A stretch of 64,000 nucleotides of DNA from Leptolyngbya sp. KIOST-1. GTDB lineage: Bacteria; Cyanobacteriota; Cyanobacteriia; Phormidesmidales; Phormidesmidaceae. The stretch spans positions 2,790,001-2,854,000 of the forward strand of contig NZ_JQFA01000002.1 in assembly GCF_000763385.1 (NCBI RefSeq). The letters run 5' to 3'. The translations under genes were made by a program, and so were the position numbers. Below are positions 55,369 to 63,368 of this stretch, piece by piece (position 1 is the stretch's first letter; each line of letters starts with the position of its first letter). The notes beneath the pieces are model-generated. The model was not told the DNA's origin. It did no database searches and worked only from the letters and a program-made list of their open reading frames with translations.

Positions 55369-56493
55369 CTACAACTGCTGCATGTGGGCCAGGGTGCGCT
55401 GATTCTCTGCCGGAGTGCCAACGGTAATTCGCAGGCCGCCCCCCGTGTGGCGCACCAGGGTTCCCTGCCGCCGCAGATGGTTGAACCAGCGTTCCAGTTC
55501 TTGCTTTTGGGGTGGTCCCGGCTGAGCGGGGGGGCGTCCGTAGAGAAAGTTGGCGTCGCTGGGCCACAGGCGCAGGGGGGTGTGCTGGGCGATCGCCGTC
55601 GCCAGTTCTCGCCGCTGCTGCTGAATTTCGGGCACCACGGCCAGCAATTCCTGACGGTGGGCCAGGGCGAGTTGGGCGGCGGCCTGGGTGAGGCTGGGCA
55701 GGTTGTAGGGCAACCGCACTTTTTCCAACGCCTGGGCCAGGGCTGGATTGGCCACCGCGTAGCCCACCCGAAAAGCGGCCAGGCGAAACGCCTTTGAGAA
55801 GGTGCGCAGGACGACCCAGTTGGAGCGATGGAGCACCTGGGCCACGGTGGTCTGCTGACTGAACTCAAAGTAAGCTTCGTCGACCACCACCAGAATGTCA
55901 GCGGGCAGGGATTCTAGCCAGACCAGTTCGGCGGCGGCAAGGGCGTTGCCGGTGGGCGAGTTGGGATGCACCATGAACACCGCGCGCACCGGGGCTCCCT
56001 GGGGCTGCACGATCGCCTGCTGCGCCGCAGCCAAATCGACCTCAAAGCTGTCCTCGCTGCGGCCTACTGTCACTACGTCAATGCCCAGGGTGCGGGCGAG
56101 AATACCGTACATAGAAAATGTGGGGTCGGCCACCAGGATTGAGCCTTCGCCACCAGCGCAGGTGGCAATCAGCAGCGATCGAATCAGCTCGTCGGAGCCG
56201 TTGCCGACGGAGATGTGGTCGGCACCAAAGGTCGATGGGGCTGCGGTTTCGCTCACGTACTGGGCGATCGCCCCCTTCAGCGCCCCGTGCCCGCCGTCCG
56301 GGTAGCGGTTGGCCGCGATGTCGTGGTGCAGGTGCCAGGCCAGCTTTTCCTTGAGTGCCTCGGGCAAATCGTAGGGGCACTCATTGGTGTCGAGAATGTC
56401 GAGGCTGGCTGGGGACGGGGCGTCTGCCGCCTCAACGTGGGGCGTATAGGCCGCCAGCTGAACCACCGCCGATCGCAAAAAGGGCAAAGACAT
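55369..56493 (-). CDS. hisC: Histidinol-phosphate aminotransferase
   Basis: 374 residues, fold-type I PLP enzyme. LDTNECPYDLPEALKEKLA is the family N-terminal motif; HPNSPTGNALAAAELVWLES, VVVDEAYFEFSQQ, and the PLP lysine in RTFSKAFRLAAFRVGYAVAN are clear. It converts imidazole-acetol phosphate to histidinol phosphate in histidine synthesis. No other his gene is nearby. It converges on the unknown gene at 54758. Confidence 0.94.
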   Translation of the reverse strand: MSLPFLRSAVVQLAAYTPHVEAADAPSPASLDILDTNECPYDLPEALKEKLAWHLHHDIAANRYPDGGHGALKGAIAQYVSETAAPSTFGADHISVGNGSDELIRSLLIATCAGGEGSILVADPTFSMYGILARTLGIDVVTVGRSEDSFEVDLAAAQQAIVQPQGAPVRAVFMVHPNSPTGNALAAAELVWLESLPADILVVVDEAYFEFSQQTTVAQVLHRSNWVVLRTFSKAFRLAAFRVGYAVANPALAQALEKVRLPYNLPSLTQAAAQLALAHRQELLAVVPEIQQQRRELATAIAQHTPLRLWPSDANFLYGRPPAQPGPPQKQELERWFNHLRRQGTLVRHTGGGLRITVGTPAENQRTLAHMQQL

Positions 56494-56698
56494 GGAGAAT
56501 GCAAGTGCAGTAACCCCCCCATTATTGCAGAGCCAGCCGGGCGGGTAGGGAAAGGGGGATTAGCGGTATACTTTTGCCAAATCCTCTTGCCCAGTTACCC
56601 CTCATCTGGCGCTTTTAACTGGGCGGAGTACACTGTATAGGGGTAAGATACTCAGCCTCTAGCCGCTGCAAAACACCAGCCCGAACCGCCGATCACCT

Positions 56699-57781
56699 AT
56701 GCTAGACGCACTCATCGTATTTTCATTCATCCTGGCTGGGGCGGGGATTGGCTTCTACAGTATTGACCTGCTGCCGGAGCCGATTTTGCAGCAGGTGACT
56801 AATATCGAGGCCCTGGGCACTGTGACCGCTGTGTTTGGCGGCCTGATTGGCACCGGATTAGGCCTGGTGATGCAGACCAGCTACCGCCGTTTGGAGCGCC
56901 AGATCAAAGAGCTGCCCCCCGATCGCATTCTCACCCGGGCCGTGGGCCTGGTGCTGGGCCTGCTGATCGCCAACCTGATGCTGGCCCCTCTGTTTCTGCT
57001 GCCGATTCCCGCCGAGTTTGGCTTCATCAAGCCGATGACGGCGGTGCTGGGCAGCGTGCTGTTTGCGGTCTCGGGCATGAATTTGGCCGACACCCACGGG
57101 CGATCGCTGCTGCGCCTGATCAGCCCCAGCACCCTGGAGTCAACCCTGGTGGCCGAGGGCACCCTCAAGCCCAGCAAAACCAAGGTGCTCGACACCAGCT
57201 GCATCATCGATGGCCGCATTGAAGGTCTGCTGGGCACCGGCTTTTTGGAGGGGCAGCTGCTGGTGCCGCAGTTTGTGCTGCAGGAGCTTCAGCATGTGGC
57301 CGACGCCAGCAATGACCAAAAGCGCGATCGCGGCAGGCGGGGCCTGGACGTGCTCAACCGCATCCGCGAGTCCTACCCCAACCGGCTGCTGATCAACTCC
57401 GTCGACTACGACGACATTCCCACCGTTGACGCCAAGCTGGTGAAGCTGGCCCAGGAACTCAACGCCATGCTGCTCACCAACGACTACAACCTCAACAAGG
57501 TGGCCAGCTTTCAAGACGTGGAAGTGCTCAACATCAACGACCTGGCCCAGGCCATTCGCCCCGCCTACCTGCCCGGCGACGACATCGATCTAAAGATTCT
57601 CAAAGAGGGCAAAGAGCCGTCCCAGGGGGTGGGCTACCTCAACGACGGCACCATGGTAGTGGTCGAAGAAGGCCGTGACTACATCGGCGAGGAGCTGGAG
57701 GTGGTCGTCACAGGCTCGCTCCAGACCTCCGCTGGACGCATGATCTTTGCCCGGCCCAAAACCTCGATGGTGACGTCTTAA
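56699..57781 (+). CDS. Membrane-anchored PIN-TRAM domain protein
   Basis: 360 residues. Four N-terminal helices (about 4-24, 40-60, 80-102, 108-126) are followed by a PIN domain (about 162-285: KVLDTSCIIDGRIEGLLGTG, DLVPQ-type core and AMLLTNDYNLNKVASFQDV with acidic residues) and a TRAM domain (about 290-352: GVGYLNDGTMVVVEEGRDYI). This is the YacL-like family, a presumed membrane-tethered RNase or RNA-binding protein. The start at ATG 56699 fits the helix. No partner gene is adjacent. Confidence 0.93.
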   Translation: MLDALIVFSFILAGAGIGFYSIDLLPEPILQQVTNIEALGTVTAVFGGLIGTGLGLVMQTSYRRLERQIKELPPDRILTRAVGLVLGLLIANLMLAPLFLLPIPAEFGFIKPMTAVLGSVLFAVSGMNLADTHGRSLLRLISPSTLESTLVAEGTLKPSKTKVLDTSCIIDGRIEGLLGTGFLEGQLLVPQFVLQELQHVADASNDQKRDRGRRGLDVLNRIRESYPNRLLINSVDYDDIPTVDAKLVKLAQELNAMLLTNDYNLNKVASFQDVEVLNINDLAQAIRPAYLPGDDIDLKILKEGKEPSQGVGYLNDGTMVVVEEGRDYIGEELEVVVTGSLQTSAGRMIFARPKTSMVTS

Positions 57782-57850
57782 CCGGCCCTGGACCGGCTGC
57801 TTTTGTAGCTTTGCTACGATGGGAGATCAGACCCACCTTCCCGGCATCCC

Positions 57851-57982
57851 ATGGCTACCACCGCTGACGATGTTTGGCGCTTGCTCGGCGAACTGACCGA
57901 GGCTTGACTCTTTGTGCTGACCCAGTCAGGCGACAGCGTTGTCATTCTTAACGATGACCGGTTTACCCCCAACCGCTGGTAA
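57851..57982 (+). pseudogene. Short reading frame broken by an in-frame TGA
   Basis: ATG 57851 opens MATTADDVWRLLGELTEA, typical of a small cyanobacterial family start, and stops at TGA (57905-57907). The same frame then continues LFVLTQSGDSVVILNDDRFT and PNRW to TAA 57980-57982. So one 43-codon frame carries a single nonsense codon at codon 19. Probably a decaying or shortened gene; a sequencing error is also possible. Confidence 0.35.
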
Positions 57983-58216
57983 TTTTCAGGAGCTTTCAGT
58001 GCATCTTAGGTTGGGTGCAGCGCACCGTGCGCGAGGCAACCCCAGAGTAAAAACAACCCCTGTCGAAACGTTGAGTTGATTCACTCCGCTTCAACCTGTT
58101 GCTGCCACAGATCCCAGGGTTCTTCTGCGCGTCCGCCAGAATCCCTGCTTGTTCTAAAAAAGAACCCTGGGACCTTCCCTCCACCCACCCACTCCCTACC
58201 CATCCCCCCATTTGCC

Positions 58217-59782
58217 ATGACTGACAGCTTCAACCACGTCACCTGCCCCAAGTGCGGCTACGAAGAAAACGCCATCACCGCCAAAAAGTGCGAGATCTGC
58301 GGCCAGGTGCTGAAACAGGGCAAGGGGTCGCTAGCCCCCATCCTTGCCGGGGCGGGAGCGCTGCTTTTCCTAGGCGCGTTGGGCTTTACGGGCTATAACG
58401 CCTTCTTCCGCGATCGCACCCCCCAGCCCCCGGCCCAGGGCACCACCCCCAATCCCCCCATGGATGCTACAGCCAATCCCGGCGACAACGCCGCTGTGCC
58501 CTCCACCAACGCCCCCAGCCAGCCCGGTAACGTGAGCAATGCTCTGAGCTGGGGCGATCGGGTGCTCTTTACCGACGCTCCCAACGCCGATATGCAGGCC
58601 GGGGCCACCGCCTTTGCCGGTGGTGACTACGCCACCGCCGCCGCCCGCTTCGAAGCGGCCCGCCAGGCCGTCCGCAACGACCCCGAGGCGCTGATCTATC
58701 TCAACAACGCCCGATTGGGCGCTACCCCTGCCCTGGGTATTGCCGCCGTGGTGCCCATTGGTGACAACCCCAACACCGCCCGGGAGCTGCTGCGGGGCGT
58801 GGCCCAGGCCCAGGATGAGGCGATCCAGGCGGGCAACCCGGTCAAGGTGCTGATCGCCGACGATCGCAACGATGCGGGTCAGGCGGCGGCGATCGCCACC
58901 GCCCTCGTGCAAGACCCCGCCGTGGTCGGCGTCATTGGCCACGGCACCAGCACCACTACCCTGGCCGCCGCCCCCGTCTACCAGCAGGGGGGGCTGCCGA
59001 TGATTGCCCCCACCAGCACCACCACCGAGCTGGCCAGCCTGGCCCGCACCGGCAGCAACTTTGTATTTCGGGTGATTCCCAGTGACCAGTTCACCGGCAC
59101 CACCCTGGCCCGCCATATGCTGGCTCAGGGGCAGAGCCGGCCCATTGTCTTCTACAACTCCCAGAGTTCCTACAGCCGATCGCTGCAGGAGGCCTTCTCC
59201 ACCACCCTGGGACTGGAGGGGGGGCAGGTGGCCAAACTGGTAGACCTTTCCCAGGGCAACCCCACCGCCGAACTTCAGGGCAGCGGGGCCGATGCCGTAG
59301 TGCTGCTGCCCGACTCGGCCACCTTTGACGCCGGGATCGCCGTGGCCCAGCTCAACAATGGCCAGCTGCCGGTGCTGGCGGGCGACGCCTTCTACCGCAT
59401 TGATGCCCTGCAAAAGGGCGGCGCTAGCCTGACGGGCACCGTGGTCACTGTGCCCTGGCACCCGCTGAAATCGACTCCGCCCTTCGCTCAGACCTCCTCT
59501 AGCCTCTGGGGTGGCGACGTTAACTGGCGCACGGCCCTCAGCTACGATGCCTTTCAGGCGCTCAGTTCCGCCCGCACCGCGGGCAATGTGGCCCCCGCCC
59601 AGGGGCAGCAGGGCCGTTCGGCTCTGGGGCAGGCCCTGGCAGCTCAGGGGTTTTCGGCCAATGGCTCCACGGGTGCCATTAGCTTTTTGCCCTCGGGCGA
59701 TCGCAACACCACCGTGCTGCTGGTCAGCGTCCAGCCGGGCAATCGCTCGGGTACCGGCTTCGACTTTGTGCCGCTGCCGTAG
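58217..59782 (+). CDS. Zinc-ribbon, membrane-anchored type-1 periplasmic-binding protein
   Basis: 521 residues from ATG 58217. A zinc ribbon comes first (Cys10, Cys13, Cys25, Cys28: CPKCG ... CEICG), then one helix (39-58, LAPILAGAGALLFLGALGFT), a Pro/Asn-rich linker, and a Leu/Ile/Val-binding-type fold from about 125 (NTARELLRGVAQAQDEAIQA, VVGVIGHGTSTTTLAAAPVY, VFRVIPSDQFTGTTLARHML). It looks like an amino-acid-type receptor tied to the membrane with a cytoplasmic metal module, so it may sense a ligand outside and signal inside. No ABC permease is adjacent. A fusion of this kind is uncommon. Confidence 0.85.
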   Translation: MTDSFNHVTCPKCGYEENAITAKKCEICGQVLKQGKGSLAPILAGAGALLFLGALGFTGYNAFFRDRTPQPPAQGTTPNPPMDATANPGDNAAVPSTNAPSQPGNVSNALSWGDRVLFTDAPNADMQAGATAFAGGDYATAAARFEAARQAVRNDPEALIYLNNARLGATPALGIAAVVPIGDNPNTARELLRGVAQAQDEAIQAGNPVKVLIADDRNDAGQAAAIATALVQDPAVVGVIGHGTSTTTLAAAPVYQQGGLPMIAPTSTTTELASLARTGSNFVFRVIPSDQFTGTTLARHMLAQGQSRPIVFYNSQSSYSRSLQEAFSTTLGLEGGQVAKLVDLSQGNPTAELQGSGADAVVLLPDSATFDAGIAVAQLNNGQLPVLAGDAFYRIDALQKGGASLTGTVVTVPWHPLKSTPPFAQTSSSLWGGDVNWRTALSYDAFQALSSARTAGNVAPAQGQQGRSALGQALAAQGFSANGSTGAISFLPSGDRNTTVLLVSVQPGNRSGTGFDFVPLP

Positions 59783-59866
59783 GGGGTAGGGGGTGAAGGG
59801 GTGGGGGGTGAAGGGGAAAAAGTTTTTTCAAGTCCAGGCCTCCCCTACCCCCTACCCCCTACCCCT
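59780..59866. repeat. G-tract/C-tract inverted repeat
   Basis: TAGGGGGTAGGGGGTGAAGG on the plus strand (59780-59799) is matched by the reverse pattern CCCCTACCCCCTACCCCCTA (59842-59861). It lies between two convergent genes and can fold as a long hairpin or as G-quadruplexes, likely a terminator. Confidence 0.6.
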
Positions 59867-61822
59867 TCATCCCTCCGGCACACGCCGCGCCCGCATCCGT
59901 CCCTTCATACTTTCCACAAAGTCGCCAGCGTTCAGGCTCTGCTCGATCTCCAGTTTGGCCTCCTCCTGTTCGCGGACCAGCGCCTTTTGCAGATTGGCCA
60001 CGTAAAACTCCATTTTGTGGTCATCGATGGCGTCGGGGCTGCCGGAGGTGAGGATGGCGCGAAGGACGCCAAACAGCCGGTCGGGAAAGCGCTGGAACAG
60101 GAAGGACTGCCGCCGCAGGGTGCCAAAGTCGTTGAAGTAGCGAAACTGGCCCATGTGGCCGTAGACCCGGGTGGGCACCCAGGGGACGATCTGCGGCGGA
60201 ATCAGCGGCACGATGTCGTTGTTGTTGACGTAGCGGAAGATGCGTTCGCCCATGCGGCCATTCATGTAGCTGACCAGTCGCCAGTCGGCCACGCGGGGCT
60301 GCCCAAAGGTGTACAGTCCACTGACGGCATAGCCCCTGGTTTCCAGGGCCACTGTGGCCACTGCGGCCAGGGCCCCGCCCAGGCTGTGGCCGGTTACCCA
60401 CAGCTGCATGGTTGCCGTTCCGGCCTCGACGGTTGCCTGGGTGGGCGCGTTCCACTCCTTAACCCAGTACATCACCTGCTTCTCGACACTCTGCCAGGCC
60501 TCCAAAAAGCCCCGGTGCAGCCGCCCCACCGGGCGCACCGACTCCTGATCAGCCCCTACTGTAAACGCCTTCAGGCGAATTTTCAGGTTGGTCTTCCAGT
60601 CGTCAAACTGCTGAGTGCCCCGAAACGACAGCACAATGTTGTTGTCCTTGCGAAATAGAAATGCCTGGGTGTTGGTCTTGCGGATGTCCAGGTAGACATA
60701 GTTGTTGCGCAGGTCGCCCAGAGTGGTCCGCTGGCCCTCCTGCTGCCAGGCTTTAAGGGTCTCTACGGCATACTTCTGGATGGGTGTGGTGGGCAACTGC
60801 CAGGCGGGCACCCGCTTGCTCAACCACAGGCGGGCAATGTCGGCAATGTAGTCGCGGTCCTCGTAGACCAGGTGGGCCGCCTTGGCCAGCCACAGGGCGC
60901 GGTAGGTGTCGTAGCGGTTGGTTTCCCGGTACTGGGCCGACCGGGGCGCGCTGAAGTCGTCGGCAGCGTAGGGGGGCGGCAGCACCTTGAAGCCATAGCG
61001 CTCGAACAGGGCTTTCACCCGCCCATAGCCCGACCAGTGGATGTAGTGGGAGAGCTGGTCGTAGAAGCCGGAGCCCCCGGTACGGCGGTAGCGGCGATCG
61101 CCAATCAGCCGAATCCAGTGGATGACGAAAGGTTTGATTTCCTCGGCCATCACCAGGCCCGACTCGATCATGATTTCAAAGTACTCCAGCCCCCCCAGAA
61201 AACTGTCGAACCAGTCCCGCAGGGTCAACTCAATGACAAACTCTTCTTTTTCGTAGCGCTGCACCAGGGCCAGGGCGGCAGGCTTGACCCGCTGCTCCTG
61301 GGCCATGCGCTTGATCTCGTTGAGCCCCCGGCGCATCCGTACCATCTCGTCGTGGGGGCGCAGGGCCCGCTGCAGGCGTTCGTCGTGGGCCTCAAAAGTC
61401 AGCAGACGGCCATCCTCGGGGTGGGAAATATAAAAGGTGCGGTACTCCTCATAGTCGAGGATGTCGAGCACGTTCCTGACCGCTGGTCGCTCGCGGAAGG
61501 CCTTCACCTCCTGGCGAGCCAGCTCGACCCGCTGCCACCGCCGCTGCTGCTGGTAGATGTGCAGCCAGGTCAGGGCAATAAATGCTCCCCCCGCCAAACT
61601 CAGGCTGGCCAGCAGCAGCGCTGGGGTCAGGCCTGCCACCAGTCTGACTGGCGCTCGCAGCAGCCGCCTGGGCAACCCCTGGGCGACGGCCGCGCTAGAC
61701 CAGCCCGGTTCCTGCATTAGAGCCGAAGTCAGGGCGGCCTCAGCCTGGGGGGCCCGAAAGCCGCCCCCCAGGACCAAATACAGTGAAGCTCCCAAAACCA
61801 GACGAAAACGACGATTGGCCAT
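59867..61822 (-). CDS. Class 3 lipase family protein
   Basis: 651 residues from ATG 61822 (ATG 61921 would add 33 residues). It has an N-terminal signal-like segment (8-30) and a helix at about 63-83 (LTPALLLASLSLAGGAFIAL). The lipase core is in the C-terminal half: VLSFRGTQQFDDWKTNLKIR is the oxyanion region, VTGHSLGGALAAVATVAL has the nucleophile serine, and FGQPRVADWRLVSYMNGRMG plus the NNNDIVPLIPP stretch hold the Asp and nearby His. It should hydrolyse a lipid ester. It converges on the zinc-ribbon gene. Confidence 0.9.
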   Translation of the reverse strand: MANRRFRLVLGASLYLVLGGGFRAPQAEAALTSALMQEPGWSSAAVAQGLPRRLLRAPVRLVAGLTPALLLASLSLAGGAFIALTWLHIYQQQRRWQRVELARQEVKAFRERPAVRNVLDILDYEEYRTFYISHPEDGRLLTFEAHDERLQRALRPHDEMVRMRRGLNEIKRMAQEQRVKPAALALVQRYEKEEFVIELTLRDWFDSFLGGLEYFEIMIESGLVMAEEIKPFVIHWIRLIGDRRYRRTGGSGFYDQLSHYIHWSGYGRVKALFERYGFKVLPPPYAADDFSAPRSAQYRETNRYDTYRALWLAKAAHLVYEDRDYIADIARLWLSKRVPAWQLPTTPIQKYAVETLKAWQQEGQRTTLGDLRNNYVYLDIRKTNTQAFLFRKDNNIVLSFRGTQQFDDWKTNLKIRLKAFTVGADQESVRPVGRLHRGFLEAWQSVEKQVMYWVKEWNAPTQATVEAGTATMQLWVTGHSLGGALAAVATVALETRGYAVSGLYTFGQPRVADWRLVSYMNGRMGERIFRYVNNNDIVPLIPPQIVPWVPTRVYGHMGQFRYFNDFGTLRRQSFLFQRFPDRLFGVLRAILTSGSPDAIDDHKMEFYVANLQKALVREQEEAKLEIEQSLNAGDFVESMKGRMRARRVPEG

Positions 61823-62034
61823 AGTCTCTAGCGGTAAACTTCCATTTCTTGCCCTGATGCTACCGGAAAAACCTTCGTGGGGCTTATCCAGTGGCGTTGC
61901 GGCCCCAGAGGCTGACATCAATCAGCCTTTGAAGAACCTAAAATCAACGGCTACAGCCCCTAGCCTGTTGCTGTTGGGGAGGGGCGCGGCAGGGCTTGAA
62001 ATACAAGGCCTTTGGCCTGAGTGAACGACACACC

Positions 62035-62172
62035 CTAGACTGAGGCTGTCCTCCAGGAGCAAAGGGGATCGAGCAGACTGGGATTGACCCAGTACAGACC
62101 GGCCAGAACCAGCAGCAGCAGCAGTGTACCGGCCAGTAGCCACAGGGGCCAGCGGGAAGGGGGTGGGGTCAT
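62035..62172 (-). CDS. Possible small membrane protein
   Basis: 45 codons from ATG 62172 to TAG 62035. It reads MTPPPSRWPLWLLAGTLLLL and LVLAGLYWVNPSLLDPLCSW with a single strong membrane helix (about 9-28). No clear Shine-Dalgarno is seen, but the composition and lack of overlap with other genes favour it. The surrounding 550-base gap between the lipase gene and 62371 holds nothing else I can name. Unknown function. Confidence 0.35.
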   Translation of the reverse strand: MTPPPSRWPLWLLAGTLLLLLVLAGLYWVNPSLLDPLCSWRTASV

Positions 62173-62370
62173 GGGGTAGAAGTGCGAGGTGAAACGATTG
62201 AGCAAAAATAAACGGCGAACGACCCATCCTGCAACGACTCTACCCCGATCTACAGCTCTTTCTGCGGCAAAATTTCCTCCCTAAGGACCGGACTGAGGTT
62301 GTTACAATTTTTAAGGGCTTTTCTAATCCAGGAGTAGCCTGACGCTGAATTACGGGGTTAAACAAAAACA

Positions 62371-62574
62371 ATGGCGGTTAACTGCGCAGTAGATTGCAAA
62401 GACGGCTGTGTTCTGGGAGATGACTGTCCCAACCTGAAGTACACCGTCGAGGCATCCAAATTTATTGCCGATACCTCCCTCGACAAGATGCTCGAAATGG
62501 CGGACGAAGCGGTGCGGCGCAAAATGATCGAGCGAGCGTCTCAACCGCCGAAATGGGTGCTGCCAGAGGATTAG
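62371..62574 (+). CDS. Small Cys-rich protein of unknown function
   Basis: 67 residues from ATG 62371. MAVNCAVDCKDGCVLGDDCP has Cys5, Cys9, Cys13 and Cys19, which could bind metal; then FIADTSLDKMLEMADEAVRR and KMIERASQPPKWVLPED. The length and pattern look like a short conserved cyanobacterial protein, but I cannot name a function. It ends 170 bases before rbp. Confidence 0.75.
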   Translation: MAVNCAVDCKDGCVLGDDCPNLKYTVEASKFIADTSLDKMLEMADEAVRRKMIERASQPPKWVLPED

Positions 62575-62744
62575 GCGACATTGCTCGGGTAGTGCTGCCA
62601 TCGCCCAGCCATAGCCAAAAGGTGGGCCTGTGCTATCGTGTGACAAGCAAGTTGTTAGTAGCATTACCGGCTTGGCGTCGTCCTTAGTTGAGTACATCTC
62701 CTATAACTTTCTGCTTTTTTCTCTCTCTACTTGGAGATGTGTCC

Positions 62745-63035
62745 ATGTCGATTTACGTAGGCAACCTGGCCTTTAGCGCCACCCAAGACCAACTCACCGA
62801 GGTCTTTGCCGAATACGGTGCCGTTAGCCGGGTGAGCATGCCCACCGATCGCGAAACCGGTCGTCCTCGCGGCTTTGCCTTTGTAGAAATGGAAAGCGAA
62901 GCCGACGAAGACGCCGCTATCGAAGCCCTTGACGGGGCCGAGTGGATGGGTCGTGACCTCAAGGTCAACAAGGCGCGCCCCCGTGAATCGCGCGGTGGCG
63001 GTGGTGGCGGTGGCGGTTGGAACAACCGTCGCTAG
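62745..63035 (+). CDS. rbp: RNA-binding protein with one RRM and Gly-rich tail
   Basis: 96 residues from ATG 62745 (GGAG about 8 bases upstream; the longer frame from 62688 lacks this). RNP2 is IYVGNLAF (3-10), RNP1 is RGFAFVEM, and the tail is Gly-rich (RGGGGGGGGWNNRR). This is the cyanobacterial Rbp family, single RRM proteins that bind single-stranded RNA and in known species respond to cold. The next gene is ribosomal protein S21, the usual neighbour of rbp genes in cyanobacteria. Confidence 0.95.
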   Translation: MSIYVGNLAFSATQDQLTEVFAEYGAVSRVSMPTDRETGRPRGFAFVEMESEADEDAAIEALDGAEWMGRDLKVNKARPRESRGGGGGGGGWNNRR

Positions 63036-63093
63036 AGTCTCTGACTCGCTCAGGGGTTTTGCGGCTACCCACCGAAGCATCTAGTTTCTGTAA

Positions 63094-63152
63094 GCTGGGT
63101 ATCGCAAACGCGATATCCAGCGTTTTAGGCTGGCGCGGCATGCTTAGCCAGC
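63094..63152 (+). promoter_or_regulatory. Tandem hairpins in the rpsU leader
   Basis: GCTGGGTATCGC (63094-63105) pairs with GCGATATCCAGC (63110-63121) over a 4-base loop, followed by GTTTT. A second stem, GCTGGC/GCCAGC (63129-63134 and 63147-63152), follows. The shared GCTGG and CCAGC segments allow alternative pairings, so read-through from rbp to rpsU could be switched. Confidence 0.45.
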
Positions 63153-63179
63153 GTTAGCGACGTTTCTTAGGAGTAATTA

Positions 63180-63368
63180 ATGGCCCAGGTTGTATTGGGA
63201 GAAGACGAAAACATCGAGTCGGCGCTACGGCGCTTCAAGCGCAAGGTGGCCAGGGCCGGAATTTTTTCGGACATGCGCAAGAATCGCCACTTTGAAACCC
63301 CCATCGAAAAGCGCAAGCGCAAAACCATCGCCCGTCAAAAGCAGCGCCGCTGGGGTTCAAAGCGTTAG
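63180..63368 (+). CDS. rpsU: 30S ribosomal protein S21
   Basis: 62 residues, normal for S21. It begins [20 protein letters not shown] and ends with a Lys/Arg-rich tail ([18 protein letters not shown]), as the family does. TAGGAG lies about 7 bases before ATG 63180. S21 joins the small subunit near the anti-Shine-Dalgarno region. Located 145 bases after rbp, with tandem hairpins between. It converges on bioF by four bases of overlap. Confidence 0.97.
   Translation: MAQVVLGEDENIESALRRFKRKVARAGIFSDMRKNRHFETPIEKRKRKTIARQKQRRWGSKR

Noticed and set aside
57851-57982. Selenocysteine recoding at the in-frame TGA
   Set aside because: No SECIS-like hairpin was noticed and cyanobacteria are not known to use selenocysteine; a nonsense change is simpler.
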